In this document: one piece after another, positions 24,177-37,395 of the stretch
Layout of the letters: every line of letters begins with the position of its first letter
Position numbering within the stretch: position 1 is the first letter of the stretch
Origin: Calendula officinalis
Lineage: Eukaryota > Streptophyta > Magnoliopsida > Asterales > Asteraceae
DNA: 64,000 bases
Assembly (NCBI GenBank): GCA_963853835.1
Contig: OY970830.1
Location: forward strand, 39,083,966 to 39,147,965
Direction of reading: 5' to 3'
The notes under the pieces: model-generated
The model's input: only the letters and a program-made list of their open reading frames with translations
The model's database searches: none
What the model was told of the DNA's origin: nothing
Program-made: the position numbers and the translations under genes

Positions 24177-25841
24177 TGAAACACCTCAATTTTCAAAACA
24201 ATATTTAATTAACATTTAATCCAAAATACATAATATTGTATCGGTGTCAACTTGACACCGGTTTGACAAAAACGAAAAGGTTTCTTGTTCGAGATTATCA
24301 GAGTTTACAAAAACGGTGTTACAAATTATATCTTAACCATAGGATAAGGACTCTAATCATCAACACCGAGCTAATCTCAACAAGGCCTCTTCTAAACGGG
24401 CCTCCTAGATCTTCGATCCCGAACCTGAATACATAGCAAAAGCACAAACATAGTACGTGAGACAAAATTGCCTCGTGAGATACATGGGTTTTAGACCCGA
24501 TAAACAAATAGTCAAATAATATCATTTAATCTTAAAATAATATTACTAAGTTTGTTTTGGGTCACTTTATCACTTTCATCATTGGCCAATGTCAAGATAA
24601 TCGGAATGCCTCCAATCTATCAAGACCATCATTTCCACGGTAATCGGAATGCCTCCAATCTACCGGGACTCATAGGTATTGGGTAATCGGAATGCCTCCA
24701 ATCTACCACTAACCTTAAGGTATCGTAATAACCGGAATGCCTCCAATCTACTACGGCCCTAGGGATATCATCATCGTCATCATTTCTTATCTTTTATCGT
24801 TATGAGCTTATAACTCCATCTTTTCTTATTCAATCAATCATGTAACCATCATACAAGCAATTCATCATATATCACATAAATGACTAAATTAATTAAAAAC
24901 TCGATAAAAAATCATTTAATCATAAAAACATTTACTAGCTATGTACCCGGTTTGAAAGTTCACATGTACTCACCTTAGCCAAGCTTAACCAGTTGTTGCG
25001 TTCTTTAATCACCAATATCACTTCTCGAGATTTGAATGCCTCAAATCTTCCAACCGACAATCTATTATCAAAACCAATACAATGGTTTGCATTAATCATC
25101 TATACTAACTACATAATCCATGGCTAGTTAATTACTAGCACCATTTTCCCCAAAATTACCAAACCCTAGGTTCATAAATCACCACATTTTCGTGTATCCA
25201 TGACATGACCACGTTTTCCTTGTTAAAATACCATAGATCTAAGTTATCCCACTTCCATTTAACCATTCATGAACAAATCCATAACTAGGGTTTATGATTC
25301 AAGCTTCCATACTCAAATCTAAGACTTATATCACAAGAGAGATGAAGATTTACCTTAGATCTTCAACTAGGAGCAAGAATCACCAAGATTTGATGAAGAT
25401 TGAGCTCCAAACAACACCTTTCACTCAGAAATCGCACACACACAGTGAGAAGGAAAAACTAGGGTTAAATGTGTGTAATAAATGAGTTTTCCCGAATTTA
25501 ATGCTGTTGTCGTCAGAGTTCGCGATCGTTACCAGGAGTTCGCGTCGCTAACTCTTTCACGCTCGCATAGTTCGCGATCGTTACCGGTCCGGGAACTACT
25601 TCGCGATGAATGACCCAAATCGCTGTACCGAGTTCACGATCGCGAACAATAGTTCGCGCCGTGAACTCCCATAGCAGCCCAGGCTGCACTTTTTAATCTT
25701 TGGCTCGACCCGGTTTCGCCCATAACTTTCTCGTACGGTGTCCAAACGACACGAAACCAATTCCTACGTTCTTTAAACGATTTATCCTTATTTATCATAT
25801 TTTTGTACAATTTATTTATTTACAAATTTCGGGTCGTTACA
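24177..25841 (-). repeat. Gypsy LTR (5' LTR of the complete copy)
   Basis: About 99 % alike to 17661-19321 by eye. The inner end reads TGAAACACC here against TGTAACACC in the other LTR. Confidence 0.9.
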
Positions 25842-26768
25842 ATGATGCTCATGCGAGGACGATAGGAATTAGATTTCATATTGACTTATCTTAAAGTGTT
25901 ATTCATTTGAAATTTGTAGTGAAAATTAAATTGTATGAATTGATGATTTATTTATGGAGATTAAATAATTTGCAAGTGTTCTATCATTCATATAGCATTT
26001 AATTATTCCATTTCAACCTTTTGCATGTTTAGAACCTATTCCAAAGTAATCTAAGAGAATACTTAAAACGTCCACAGTCAGTCGTTCTCATGGGAATGAG
26101 AACTGAATTAAGATGTCATGGGAGAGTTAGTAGATTGTTCAAAGGTATGAACATTGCATGGAGATTGTTGCTACTCTCATGAGTATTTAAAAGGGGTATT
26201 TAAATGTTGGACAAACCCACGCTCAGAGAATTACCCCCATGGACTTCATCATGGGTAATTGTGAGGCGATAATATCGTATGAGTCTTCAAACCAAGATGC
26301 ATCATTTCCTTAGTACGATTTCGTGATGCATTGGTCTAACTCCAACGCTATTCGTAACTGGTAGCTATACAGATTAGTTCCATGCGTCATGTGATGACTA
26401 TGAAGGAAGATGGTGTAGTTAAGGTTTATTCGTTCCCTCTAATCAAAGTGATAGAGGAGATATCTATGGGGCCCCTGTTGATTTCATGTGACACTAAAGT
26501 ACCTGCGCAGGTCATGACTAAATTGAAAGTTCAATTATGTAGTCAAAACGTCATCACAAATCTCGAATCAGGAAACATAATCGTAACTAGAGTGATTGAC
26601 AAGTCCATGTCATTAGTTACATGATATCGCGCAACGAAGGACATATGATCACTTATCATAGGATTGTTTCTGATGGTTCAGAGTTCAGCAGCTGCATATG
26701 CTATGCACACTCTAAAGGATACACTTACGCATACCGTTTATAGTTGATGAGATGTCCAAGTGGGAGAT
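25842..26768 (+). other. Copia 3' noncoding region
   Basis: Sequence between the gypsy insertion and the right Copia LTR; no coding signal. It ends in the polypurine-like AAGTGGGAGAT next to the LTR. RT and RNase H, expected before it, are gone. Confidence 0.6.
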
Positions 26769-27400
26769 TGTTGGAATTGGTGTCCAACACATCAAATAAA
26801 CCAGTTTTCCGGTTCGGGTATTTTAGAGTCCTATTCGGGTTGCCCTCGAGGAATCAACGAACACGAGAAAAACGTAGTGTTTAATTAATAGTTTAATTAA
26901 ACGGACTAACGGGCTAGACGGGCTAATCACTTGATCCCCTTGCCTCTCCCCTACTTCGGCCGAGCACCACCTCCGCCACCGTCCGACCGCCGATCAGCTG
27001 CCGCCGTTGCCGCCACTGTGCGCCGCCGTGCTGCTACCGGTCGAACCGAAAGAGTTTTCGGGTTCAGGTTTTTGGTGTTTTCTCAAGGTGCTTTATACTA
27101 CGGTGTGGTATATCGTCCTGTTCGTGATAACCCTTGGGTGTGAACCAATAGAGTGATTCTCTCTTGGATCCTAGCATTGGTGTGATAACCTGGCTCGTAC
27201 TAGATCGCAAGGTTTGCAATCTCCTGGTGCTACGAATGTAAGTTTTGAATTTATTATATTTAATTAGTTATTAAATATCTAGTTGCGTTAGAATTGTAAA
27301 CCTAACGGTCCAAATAGTTTTAATCGGGTCAATGTTCTACCAAGTTGTTTTTGATTTCCGCCTTAAACAAATTGTGGCTAGATGCATAGAAAACCTAACA
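26769..27400 (+). repeat. Right LTR of the Copia element
   Basis: TGTTGGAATTGG ... CCTAACA, followed by CATAA. It lacks about 180 bp present in the left LTR; the gap lies between two CTAAT repeats. Confidence 0.9.
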
Positions 27401-27405
27401 CATAA

Positions 27406-28540
27406 TTTGTTCAAAGTACTTCAAACTACATGTGCTGTCTTCTATACATTTCACAAGAAAACTTGTTAGGTTATTAGCTATAACTTATAACATAAATTAA
27501 TAAACATGCAAAATCATCATCTGTGGCACTCTCTTTTATAATGCTCTATATTTATATAAGCATTAAAAGTATGTATATTATATTTTCGTAAGACAGAAAG
27601 AAGTATTAACTTTTTTACCACATATAACACAAGTTGTAATAACAATATTTCCGAGTGTAAAAAAGGCCAAAATGAGCAACGACACGTGAGTGGGTCAATG
27701 TAAGAAGTCTCACATGCAAACCATTCACGAGCTCCGGTTTGCACTTTTGTACTTTTGTCTTCTTAACCCACACCCGATCAAGATCAATGGTCACTGTTGA
27801 GTCTTGATGCACCCTCAAAACCCCATACAACTTCTTTCATTTTACCATCATGATTACCCATATAATATATAACGCGAGATTGTCATGTTTCTTGCTAAAT
27901 CTTTTTACTTATTTTAGTACTCATTTGATCAATATAAATTTTAAAATCAAATGATAAGATTAGGAAAAAAAATTATAAGATCACACATATTAATCATTTT
28001 ATTAGTAAAGATAAAAATGTGAAAATTTTACTAGAAGCAATACAATTTTTATCATTAAATTAAAGAAAGAAAAACAATCCTCAAATCGGTTTACAGTCCG
28101 AATTGGACATATTCGACAAGATGAAAAGACTTTTGATATTGATACTATCAACCCCACCCATAAATACCTTTCTGCCCGTTCTTTTCATAAAATATTAACC
28201 CGTTCATTAAAATTTATGAAAGTATAATAAATTTTAATTTTCAGCACATTAACTTTCCCAAATAAGTACGTTAAATTTTTATCACACCGACTTTTCCAAA
28301 TAAGCATGCTGAATTTTCAGCACATACACGAGCTGGTCAGGAACCAATAGACAAAAACGGGCCCGCACGAGCCCGGGAGTCAGGCATGCATGAATTCGAG
28401 CTTTGACAAGTCTTTGTGCCAACAATTTGCACCCCAAGAAAGGAGCTAGAGTTGTTCATTCTCATTTCATTAGTTATAAACATCACTTGTTTAACTTTAA
28501 ACTATCTCTTAAGTTAGCTCGTGAACGTATACCATCCCTG
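27406..28540. other. AT-rich intergenic DNA
   Basis: No supported gene or element. Confidence 0.5.
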
Positions 28541-28542
28541 AT

Positions 28543-28835
28543 TATCCTAAGGACGCTGCCAACGTTCACGTCGGCACACTCGTCGTTGTACTGCCAAACT
28601 CATCACTAGCAAGATGTGGTTGGCACCACTCTTCGGTAGCCAATCATCAAGGCAGAGACGAGTTGATGGTCCTCGGCGGCGGATGTGAGGGTGGGTGGGG
28701 GTTAAGTGGGGATGAGTTTAGTGTTGAGTTATTATTGACACGACCTTATCAGTAATTCGTCGGTATAAAAGAGAGTGATATGACGCTACTGACGAGTTTA
28801 ATAATACGCCAGTATTGGGAGAGACCTAATGGGTA
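28543..28835. mobile_element. Degenerate CACTA-like short element
   Basis: Left part CCTAAGGACGCTGCCAACG and right part TTGGGAGAGACCTAAT resemble the ends of the CACTA-type element at 37881-38918, and the interior has similar ACTGACG / GTCGGCA subterminal repeats. The CACTA termini themselves are mutated. Confidence 0.35.
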
Positions 28836-29243
28836 AACCACGTATTATACGTGTATGAAGTTACTTTTAATCTTTTATACTATATTCCCAATTTGGAGAA
28901 AAAAATAAAAGTATATTCAAAAGAATAACTAATTAGCATGTTAGACTTATTCAAGAAATTAATTTGAATCTTCTTATAACACCCATGATTTGCACACTTA
29001 ATATTATATAGTAACACATAAAGTATATATTATGTTGTTATAGCTATGCTATGACAGTGCATGTACTGTCCAACAAATAATAAAGATATAAGAATCACCT
29101 CCAAGTTCATTATAGCTTCAAATAGCATATTAATTTTTTTTTTTTAACAAATAGATCATGCATAATAATTAATCACCATAAAATTTCATTAATTTCTTCA
29201 AAAATAAGTTTTTTAAGTTTTTCTAAGAAAACAGATCTATTTC

Positions 29244-30296
29244 CAGAGGTGTTCATTTGGACGGTTTGATTTTATCCGAACCAAATAGATGAAATCAAAT
29301 AGTTTTTGGTTTTTAAGAGTTCAAACCGAACTGTCCAAACTAATTCAAAAACTGAATTGATCCGAATGAAATTACAATTTGGTTGGATTGGTTTTATCCG
29401 AATTAAATTACAAAAGTACATAATATAAATAGTATTAAGTTTAAATGTACAATCCTAAAACGATATTTCGACCAAGTTTTAGTAGATTGCTTATTAATAG
29501 TGTGATTGTAATATGTTTAGCATGATTGAGACATATTTTAGCATGTTTAAAAAGATTGGTGGTTCTTTCAAAATGTCTAGATCAATTGGCCACCAAGGAT
29601 AACCTTTGGGTTTTTCTTCAAGAGGTATTGAGTTCAAGACTTGTTGGAGGCATTCTTTGAAAAAAAATAAAATAAGGTGGGGTTTATCCCCTAAAAATGA
29701 GATAGGTTCGAGGAATGCATACTGCCCGCTTGTATGTCACTGTATGACTCGAACCACTAAGTAACTTATCGTTCAAAAAAAGAAGAAGATATGTGGGTCT
29801 ATTCTTAGGACGACACTTACATCTTGCTCGATTGGAACCATCTGTATCAACATACTTGCTAAAATATCCAAACCATTTGATCTTTGTTACATTTTGCTTG
29901 ATTTCTTTTTACGAAAAGTAGCTTTTTTTTGATGTATTGTTGAGTCATGTGCATGTATGGAACTGGAAGAGAAAGAGATTTGGTAGGGTTATATGTGGAA
30001 TTAGGAAACGAGCCAATTAAATCAATTGATATTTAATAATAAATAGATTAAAGATATAAATAAATAAGTTATAAATAATTAAAAATCATAGATATACAAA
30101 CAAACACACATATGTATGTATATTACTATTCCATTTTTTTGGACAATCCGGATTTTACATTGACAACCAAATCTAATCTAAAAATCAAACTATTATTTGG
30201 TTCAAGTCCAAACCGGTTTAAAAAATGAATCCAAACGATCTAATCCAAATTATTCATCTGTATAATCTGATTATATCCGAATAGTGAACACCTCTA
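29244..30296. mobile_element. Possible non-autonomous hAT-like element
   Basis: Ends CAGAGGTGTTCA and TGAACACCTCTA are inverted repeats, and both ends continue into A/T-rich variants of the word TTATCCGAA. About 1.05 kb, no ORF. No clean 8-bp target duplication was found, so family assignment is weak. A SINE-like stretch (29570-29785) ending CGTTCAAAAAAAG may lie inside it. Confidence 0.4.
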
Positions 30297-30582
30297 AATT
30301 TATATCATCATTATGAAAGTTTCATCGTCCAAATAGAGTTGGGACAACGATATATTGCAATAAAAAGGAGGGAGGATATTGTATATGATTGATGATGCCC
30401 ACTATAATGATTTTCTGTGAGGTTGTACAACAAAAGGTACATCACAATACCACCTTCTGCTTCTGCACAAAAGTTTCCATGAAAATGATATGCACCCACA
30501 GTTTTCACAAGCTGTACTTGGTGGTTCTTTCTAAATAAATGTAAAAATTTAAGTGCGGCTTTCGATTATTACATACTTTTTT

Positions 30583-31826
30583 GAGCGAATTACATCTAAG
30601 GTCCATGTGGTTTACCACTTATTGCAGCCACAGTCCCTAAACTTCATTAAGTACACTAAGAGTCACTGGTGTTGCCACTTTATTGCACCCGTAGTCCCTG
30701 AAGCAAACGGCCGTTTATTAGGTCTGTTAAATCCCACGTGTGCAAAGCAAATGATGGGTACTATGGTAATTGTCCACCCCTTCCTCATATTTAAACCCGA
30801 GTAAATTACATGGAAGGTCTCTGTGGTATACTACTTATTACAACCTTAGTCCCTGAACTTCATTTATTACACCGGAAGTCCCTAGTGTATACACTTTGTT
30901 ACACACATGTAGGCCTGTAAACGAACCGAACGTTCAACGAACCGTTCGCGAACCGTTTGGCGGGAGTTCGTTTATGTTCGTTCGTTTAGCTAAATAAACG
31001 AATACAAACAAGATTTTGTGTTCGCTTAGTTAAACAAACGAACACGAACAAATGCCGTTCGTTCGTTTACGTTCGTGAACATCCGTTCGTGTTCGTTTGA
31101 TATATCGTTCGTGAACATCCGTTCGTGTTCGTTTGTTTATGTTCGTTTGTTTCGTGTTCGTTTGTGTTTGTTTTGTGTTGGTTTGTGTTTGCCATTGCTC
31201 ACGAACGTAAACAAACAAACACGAACGAACACGAAACAAAAACAAACGAACATGAAACAAACGAACGTAAACAAACGAACACGAACGGATGTTCACGAAC
31301 GATATATCAAATGAACACGAACGGATGTTCACGAACGTAAACGAATGAATGGGCATTTGTTCGTGTTCGTTTGTTTAACTAAACGAACACATAATCTTGT
31401 TTGTGTTCGTTTATTTAGTTAAACGAACGAACATAAACGAACTCCCGCCGAACGGTTCGCGAACGGTTAGTTGAACGTTCGGTTCGTTTACAGGCCTACA
31501 TGCGTGTAACAAAGTGTATACATCAGGGACTTCCGGTGTAATAAATGAAGTTCAGGGACTAAGGCTGTAATAAGTAGTATACCACAGGGACCTTCCATGT
31601 AATTTACTCGGGTTTAAATATGAAGAAGGGGTGTAAAATTTACCATATAACCCATCATGTGCTTTGCACATGTGGGATTTAACAGACCTAATAAACGGCC
31701 GTCTGCTTCAGGGATTACGGGTGCAACAAATTGGCAACACCAGAGACTCCCAGTGTACTTAATAAAGTTTAGGGATTGTGACTGCAATAAGTGGTAAATC
31801 ACAGGGACCTTAGATGTAATTCGCTC
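30583..31826. mobile_element. Foldback MULE with 9-bp target duplication
   Basis: Ends GAGCGAATTACATCTAAGG and its complement; the two halves pair over almost the entire 1244 bp. Direct flanks TACTTTTTT at 30574-30582 and 31827-31835 are identical 9-mers, the target size of Mutator-like elements. The centre (30910-31505) is rich in ACGAACG/CGTTCGT words. Small open frames are reflections of these repeats. No transposase. Confidence 0.85.
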
Positions 31827-31835
31827 TACTTTTTT

Positions 31836-33153
31836 TTTTATGGGAATTCCTGCTAAAAGAATGATTTGAACACCACCACATACTGCCAAAAATTGTGTGA
31901 CATATCACAAAGCTTTAATATCGACAGGGGATAGTAACATAACACAAAACAACGTCCGTTGTATTGAAATTTGAAAGTCATTTGTATGGTATACAACTCG
32001 CTGTCTTTTGGATTTCATCCTGCACAAGGTACAAGCTTCAATGCACAAGGTACAATCATTGTTTTTGATCGGTCTATTCCCATTTGGAAGCTATATAAAT
32101 TAAGATATGTTATAAAGCCGATTTTAGAAAGATTGTCTAATATAGGTAGACATCGCGTATTTGATGCACCGTCTTCAAAAATGTAGTATCGAATTCACTA
32201 ATAAAAATCGACAATTTGTCGTCAATCGTCATGCATAGTGAAGTATGAGAGTAAGTTAGAGAGCTTCTAAGGTGTCCCTAAGTGGAAAAATGCACGTGAC
32301 CTTTTGGGACCTCTCGTGACTCTTCCTATTTTTCTCACACACTTGTCAGGGCCCATAAATTATGCATTGGTACGTGTCATCCATCATTTATTTATATTCA
32401 CGATAAATCACAAAATGTAAAAAATATCACGTTTAAAGAGTACCATAAAAAACTTTTATACGTACATAATGATCTTGTAGCATACTACGTGCCATCAGTC
32501 AGGCATGCAATACGTATCGTTTAATGTTTGCAAATATATGCTGTAACGGGTTGTATAACATCATTAAACCCATTTTAGGTAGAAATTGTAACTCATTTTC
32601 TAAAAATATTAAACCCATTTAATGCAATCCATTAATAAGAAGTCGTAACTGAAATTCAGAATTATATACTCAAATCGTAACTGCAAGTCAAAATCCAAGT
32701 CAAGTACTCGGTATGTGCCGAGTAAGTCACAATTAACTCGGTATGAGCTAGACTTGTGCACGGTCCAAGAACCGAACCGGACCGACAAGAATGATTTTGG
32801 TCAGACCGAGGACCGAATCGATGATACTCAGAATAGAACCGAGACTTCAACTTTTTTCGGATTTTTATCGGTTTTGTATTGAATCGAACCGCTCAGATTC
32901 GAGAATTGATCTAGTGTTTCGGTCAATCAGTCATATGTGTGCAGGTAAAACCCAAGTAGAAGGTTAATTCTTTATCTCACTTCCTACCTTATAAACCACA
33001 CTTTGGTTTGATATTTTCCAATGTGAGACAACTTCCCAGCTCAAGATTCTTGTTTCAAACACCGCGTTTTGAGAATCGAAATCTCATTCAGCACAACTTT
33101 ATTTTGGAGATTCTTTAAATCGTTGTTCAGCTCTCACAAAGAAAACGCAAAAC
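31836..33153. other. AT-rich intergenic DNA
   Basis: Mostly featureless. 32745-32950 has GAACCGAACCGGACCG-type words, probably a degenerate short DNA transposon; no reliable ends. Confidence 0.4.
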
Positions 33154-33156
33154 TAA

Positions 33157-33540
33157 GGGGGTGTTTGGGATTGCTTATTAAAAATATATTATGTATTTTG
33201 AAAATGAATAATCAGATAATCAGCGGTTACAAAATGTGATTATGAAAAGTAGTGTTTGGATTTGATTATGCTGTTTGAAATTGCAATAATCAGATAATCT
33301 GTTTTTTAGTGTTTGACAAACCTGATTATTTGTTTAGTTAATAGATAATATTCAAAACTCCATTTTCAAAACGCAATAAGTAACTACAAACCTACTTTTT
33401 CAAAACACCATTTTGAAAGTTCCAAAATGCAACTAAGTGATTATTTCATATCTTTTGCCAAACACTAGTTTTAGATTATTTGCGTTTTCAAAACGCAATA
33501 AGCAAATAATCTACTTCAAATCACAATCCCAAACACCCTC
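33157..33540. mobile_element. Tourist-like MITE (PIF/Harbinger)
   Basis: Ends GGGGGTGTTTGGGATTG and CAATCCCAAACACCCTC are near-perfect inverted repeats; TAA on both sides (33154-33156, 33541-33543). 384 bp. Confidence 0.85.
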
Positions 33541-33780
33541 TAACAACCATCTTAATCTATATATGAGGCCTAGGTTTGAAATTGTTTTGCCAACTAATCA
33601 ATTTCAAACTCTCTCATTGGTCCCTAATGCCACATGTAATTCCCATATTAGCCAGGAGGCATCCTCCCTACATTCTATAACAAACCGAAAATTCAAACTT
33701 CCTCCTGCAGTATAACAAGAAACACTATAATTACGGAAGGACAATTAACATATGGGGATAATCACGGGATTTAAATTGAT

Positions 33781-35050
33781 TGTGATGCCAAAGAGTGTTG
33801 CACATAAGTTAGAAAAATTGAGAGCTTCTTTTTTTTTGGGGTGGTTCCGAGGAAAAGCGGAAGATTCATTGGGTTAATTGGGAGATGGTTTTGACTTCAT
33901 TTCAAAATGGAGGTTTAAATATCGGAAGTTTGTATGCGTTTAATATTGCCCTTGTGATGAAATGGATTTGGCGGTTTGTGAAAAATGAGAATATGTTGTG
34001 GTCGAAGGTTGTTAAATTGATATATGGTGATAATGGAGCTATTGATTTGAATAATTGTCACGGTTTAGGTACTTCTCCTTGGGCTCAATTGTTAAAAATG
34101 ATTAAAAGGCTTAAAGATAGTGGGGTTGACTTACTGTCGCATCTTCAAAAGAAAGTGGGGGATGGTAAGTCTACACGGTTTTGGAAGGATCTGTGGGTCG
34201 GGTCGCGGACGTTGGCCTCGGTTTTTCCTAGGTTGTGTTTGATTGAGCAAAATAGTAATGTTTTGGTGGCGGATCGTTTTCAGCATAATGGTTTAGTGTG
34301 GGAGTGGCGTCGGCCAATCCGAGGTGGGAGAGAAGAGGCGCAAGTACTTGGTTTGGCTCGGTTATTAGATGGTGTAGGTCTTTCGGATGTTCCGGATGTT
34401 TGGAAGTGGGATATTGGGAATAATGGAGAGTATGAGGTTAAGAGTACTCGTCGGTGGCTCGATAATTTATTGCTTCCCTCATCTAATGTGCATACTAGGT
34501 GGAGTTCTTTGGTTCCCCGCAAAGTGAATATTTTATTTTGGAAGATCAATCTTAATCGGATTCCTACCAAAATAAATCTGGCGGTGAGGGGAATCCCGTT
34601 CGATGATCTTAAATGTGTTATGTGCGGGGATGGTAATGAAGATTCGGATCATATTTTTTGGGAGTGTGAAGTCTCGAAGAGTGTGTGGCGGGCGGTTGGT
34701 CAATGGTTACAGGTCATCAATATTAATGCCGACTCATTGGATGATTTTTTGTATCACTTAGATGCTAGCTCCTTGTGTGCTAAATCTAAATTGATTGTAG
34801 AGGCAGTCGCGTTAACAGTGATTTGGGTCATCTGGCGGTACAGGAATGCGATCACGTTTAGTAGTGGCGAAATTAGAAGAAGTATGCTTGTGGAGTCTAT
34901 AAAAGAAGTAGCGTTTCTTTGGGTTTGTAATCGTCGTAGTAAATTTAAAGTTAGTTGGCCTGAATGGCTTGTTATTCCTTGTAATTAATTACTCTTTGTT
35001 TTGTCTAGCTTTGTGTTAGTTTTTTTTATTGATAGCTGTTTCCAAAAAAA
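33781..35050 (+). mobile_element. 5'-truncated LINE (L1 type) with target duplication
   Basis: Direct repeats ATCACGGGATTTAAAYTGAT at 33761-33780 and 35051-35070 (one mismatch) enclose the element, which ends in a short A run. Long, variable target duplications and 5' truncation are the hallmark of LINE insertion. Confidence 0.88.
33885..34988 (+). pseudogene. LINE ORF2 C-terminus with zinc-binding RVT domain
   Basis: 367 codons. Contains GGLNIGSLYAFN and LLKMIKRL blocks, GNNGEYEVKSTRRWL, then the zf-RVT motif (WKINLNRIPTKINL, CVMCGDGNEDSDHIFWEC). It is the region after the reverse transcriptase proper, which has been lost by truncation. Coding probably began at or before 33784 (MPKSVAHKLEKLRASFF) in another frame, shifted at the T run near 33830. 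Confidence 0.85.
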
Positions 35051-35070
35051 ATCACGGGATTTAAACTGAT

Positions 35071-37060
35071 CACAGATTTGATTTTATTCCGAAAATCCTT
35101 AGGCAAATTCATTTAAAATATATGTATTACCATACTTTAATTTAAATTCCTAAAAAAAACTATTGACTTTAAATGGCCTATAATTTTTCAACATTTAGAC
35201 GAAAATTTTGAGAAAGCATTTTTTTACTTTTATAAGTCAAACCGGTATCATTCAAAGCCTACAAACCGTTTAAAGTCATGTAATTAATGCCATATCTGAA
35301 TAAACGTAATTTTGGTGTATCAAAATTCTAGAAACAAAATTTCAAATACCTTTAATGATTTGAATTTATACCCGATTTAATTTCAAAACTCCTAATATAT
35401 AGCTGCGATTTAGGAACAATAATTAAGTTTCTTTAAATAAATCGCTAATTCTCAAAATTGAATAAACAAAAATTCGGGTATAATAACCAATACTCTAACC
35501 TGTTTATCACATTAGCAGCCGAGTTTGCAGCAACATTCACATTAGCAGCCATGAACACTGTGCAACCTGTTAGCAAAAAACGACATGTATTAATTAAACA
35601 TGAATTAATCAAACATCGGTTAGTTATCATATTTTTACATGAATGCAAGGGATAACTTAACATGAATGCATGGTCAACAAATATTGATTTTAAAAAAAAA
35701 CAGTATTGGTTGATTATGCATTCATCGTTATGTTCTGTTGTGGCTAATCATGCATTAAAAAAACCTCCTATAACGTGAATGATCTAAATCATTATGCATT
35801 CATCGTTCTGTTCTGTTGTGGTTTATCGTAAACCTACGTGAAGATCGAACCAGAAGATTGAGAATCATCATATAGCTCAACTATTTATTTTCTTTTTTAG
35901 ACAACTTTTCATTTGTTTCTTTATGATTTCGAGTTTTGGTTTACACAATTACTTTTAAGTTGTTGAATATTTTGGTGTATCATACTTTTTTTTCTATTAT
36001 TTTTCCTAAATTTCTTTTTCATTTATGAAGTAGGATGATCCAATTTTCTTTATATAGTTTTAGTTTTTCTAACACAAATCATTATTTTTATGATGACAAT
36101 TCATAATATTAAAACTTTATAAAACCCGTTTTTGAAAATTAAAAATTGACTTAATTATAAGCAACTTTTTTTTTTCCAAATAATTATTCCTAAAAAAAAG
36201 ACACGTATTCTCCCAATGGTTTTAATGAAAAATGCTTATTTAGGAATTGACTTAATTACGTTTTAGATATTCCTAATATCACCTCTTAACTATATACGTT
36301 AGTTATTTTAGGATTTTTTTTTATTAAAACTAATTGATTTAATTAGGAATTGCCATATTAAAAAAAAACCAAATACACATTAAATATGGACTATAATACT
36401 CAAACTGAAACATTGCCTTAATATGTTTTACAGTCAAATATGTGTTATTGTATGCAACATTATATATTTAACCTAACCAAGATTTTTTTTAATGATTTTT
36501 ATTTATTTATTTTAGATTTTTATTCTATTTTTTATTAAGTTCTCATTTCTCAATTTTTAGTTGACTTTTTAAGGTCAACCAATGTTTAAATTAGGACTTA
36601 AGTACCTATTTGCTTGAAATATCTGCCTACTGACTAAAGGACCAATTGTTAAATGACATTGTATTTGTATGAATATAAGGGAAGCATGCATATTATGGTT
36701 TCAAAGAGTTGACTGTATTAAATCCTAATTGTTTAATGGATATTTTCTTATCTATTTATTTTAAATAATATATTTTTTTACTGATCTGAAGTTTGTTTTG
36801 TTTGATTATTTAAGTCAACAACTTTTTACTGAAAAAGAATCAAAATTGTTGAATGTACCATCAATATCGGGTTTAATTAAGAATGACAATTATACTAATT
36901 CAACAATACACGTGATTTACAAAAAAAAAAAAGTATTATTTCGTCTCTAAATTTTTCTATAACATTAATTCATGTTTCAAAATTTGTACCAACTTATCAT
37001 TATAATTATGTGTTGTTATGTTATTTATACGGTATCAATATTTTTTTTATATTTCTACAT
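35071..37060. other. AT-rich intergenic DNA
   Basis: Poly-A/T runs, no gene or clear element; the left end of a Helitron that finishes at 37105 may lie here. Confidence 0.5.
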
Positions 37061-37070
37061 ATCTTTCGAA

Positions 37071-37105
37071 GCATGCCCGCCCAGTCGGGCGGGCTCTGAA
37101 GCTAG
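37071..37105 (+). mobile_element. Helitron 3' end
   Basis: GC-rich hairpin GCCCGCC-CAGTC-GGGCGGGC followed eight bases later by CTAG and a T, the usual Helitron 3' terminus. The 5' end was not identified. Confidence 0.55.
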
Positions 37106-37329
37106 TTAATTATATATGAATATACATATAATTATACGGGTTTGAAAATTGATTAGAAAAAATCATATATCACAGTATTTTTCCTAACAAATATACTGTA
37201 TCAAATTTGTCTGATACAGTAGTATCCATATATATACATTTACCATTCCAAATTCACTATTCATAACACCATTTTTTATTTTTAATATATATTTGAAGAA
37301 CGAAATTATAATTGTAAGAAGATTTGCCT

Positions 37330-37395
37330 TAGTGGTTCCACTTGAATTCATAAAGCACTTATGGTCCCTGGCAGCACATGTTCGATTCATGCTTT
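37330..37395 (+). other. SINE-like A-box/B-box pair
   Basis: GCCTTAGTGG and, about 50 bp later, TGTTCGATTC resemble the pol III promoter boxes of tRNA-derived SINEs. No tRNA fold was worked out and no tail is defined. Confidence 0.3.

Larger units (their letters stand above)
17661..25841 (-). mobile_element. Gypsy chromovirus (Tekay-like), nearly complete, minus strand
   Basis: LTR (24177-25841), primer site (24162-24173), gag, protease, RT, RNase H, integrase, chromodomain-like end, polypurine-like AAGGGGTAGATAGT, LTR (17661-19321). Domain order PR-RT-RH-INT defines gypsy; the C-terminal chromodomain points to a chromovirus. The LTRs differ at about twenty positions in about 1660, so it is young compared with the Copia host. 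At least four stop codons make this copy non-autonomous. Confidence 0.92.
8453..27400 (+). mobile_element. Copia element swollen to about 18.9 kb by nested insertions
   Basis: Bounded by related LTRs (8453-10613, 26769-27400) and identical 5-bp flanks CATAA. It has a primer binding site after the left LTR, degenerate gag, protease and integrase (14578-16944), then a gypsy insertion in place of RT/RNase H, a 3' noncoding part (25842-26768) and a polypurine tract. Outside the indels the two LTRs differ at roughly 4 % of positions by eye, clearly more than the gypsy LTRs inside it, as expected for the older host of a nested pair. Confidence 0.88.

Noticed and set aside
31030..31356. Frames with Asn-Thr-Lys repeats
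   Set aside because: Reflections of CGTTCGT words in the foldback MULE.
33437..33715. 92-codon frame
   Set aside because: Runs out of the Tourist MITE end into AT-rich DNA; no family.
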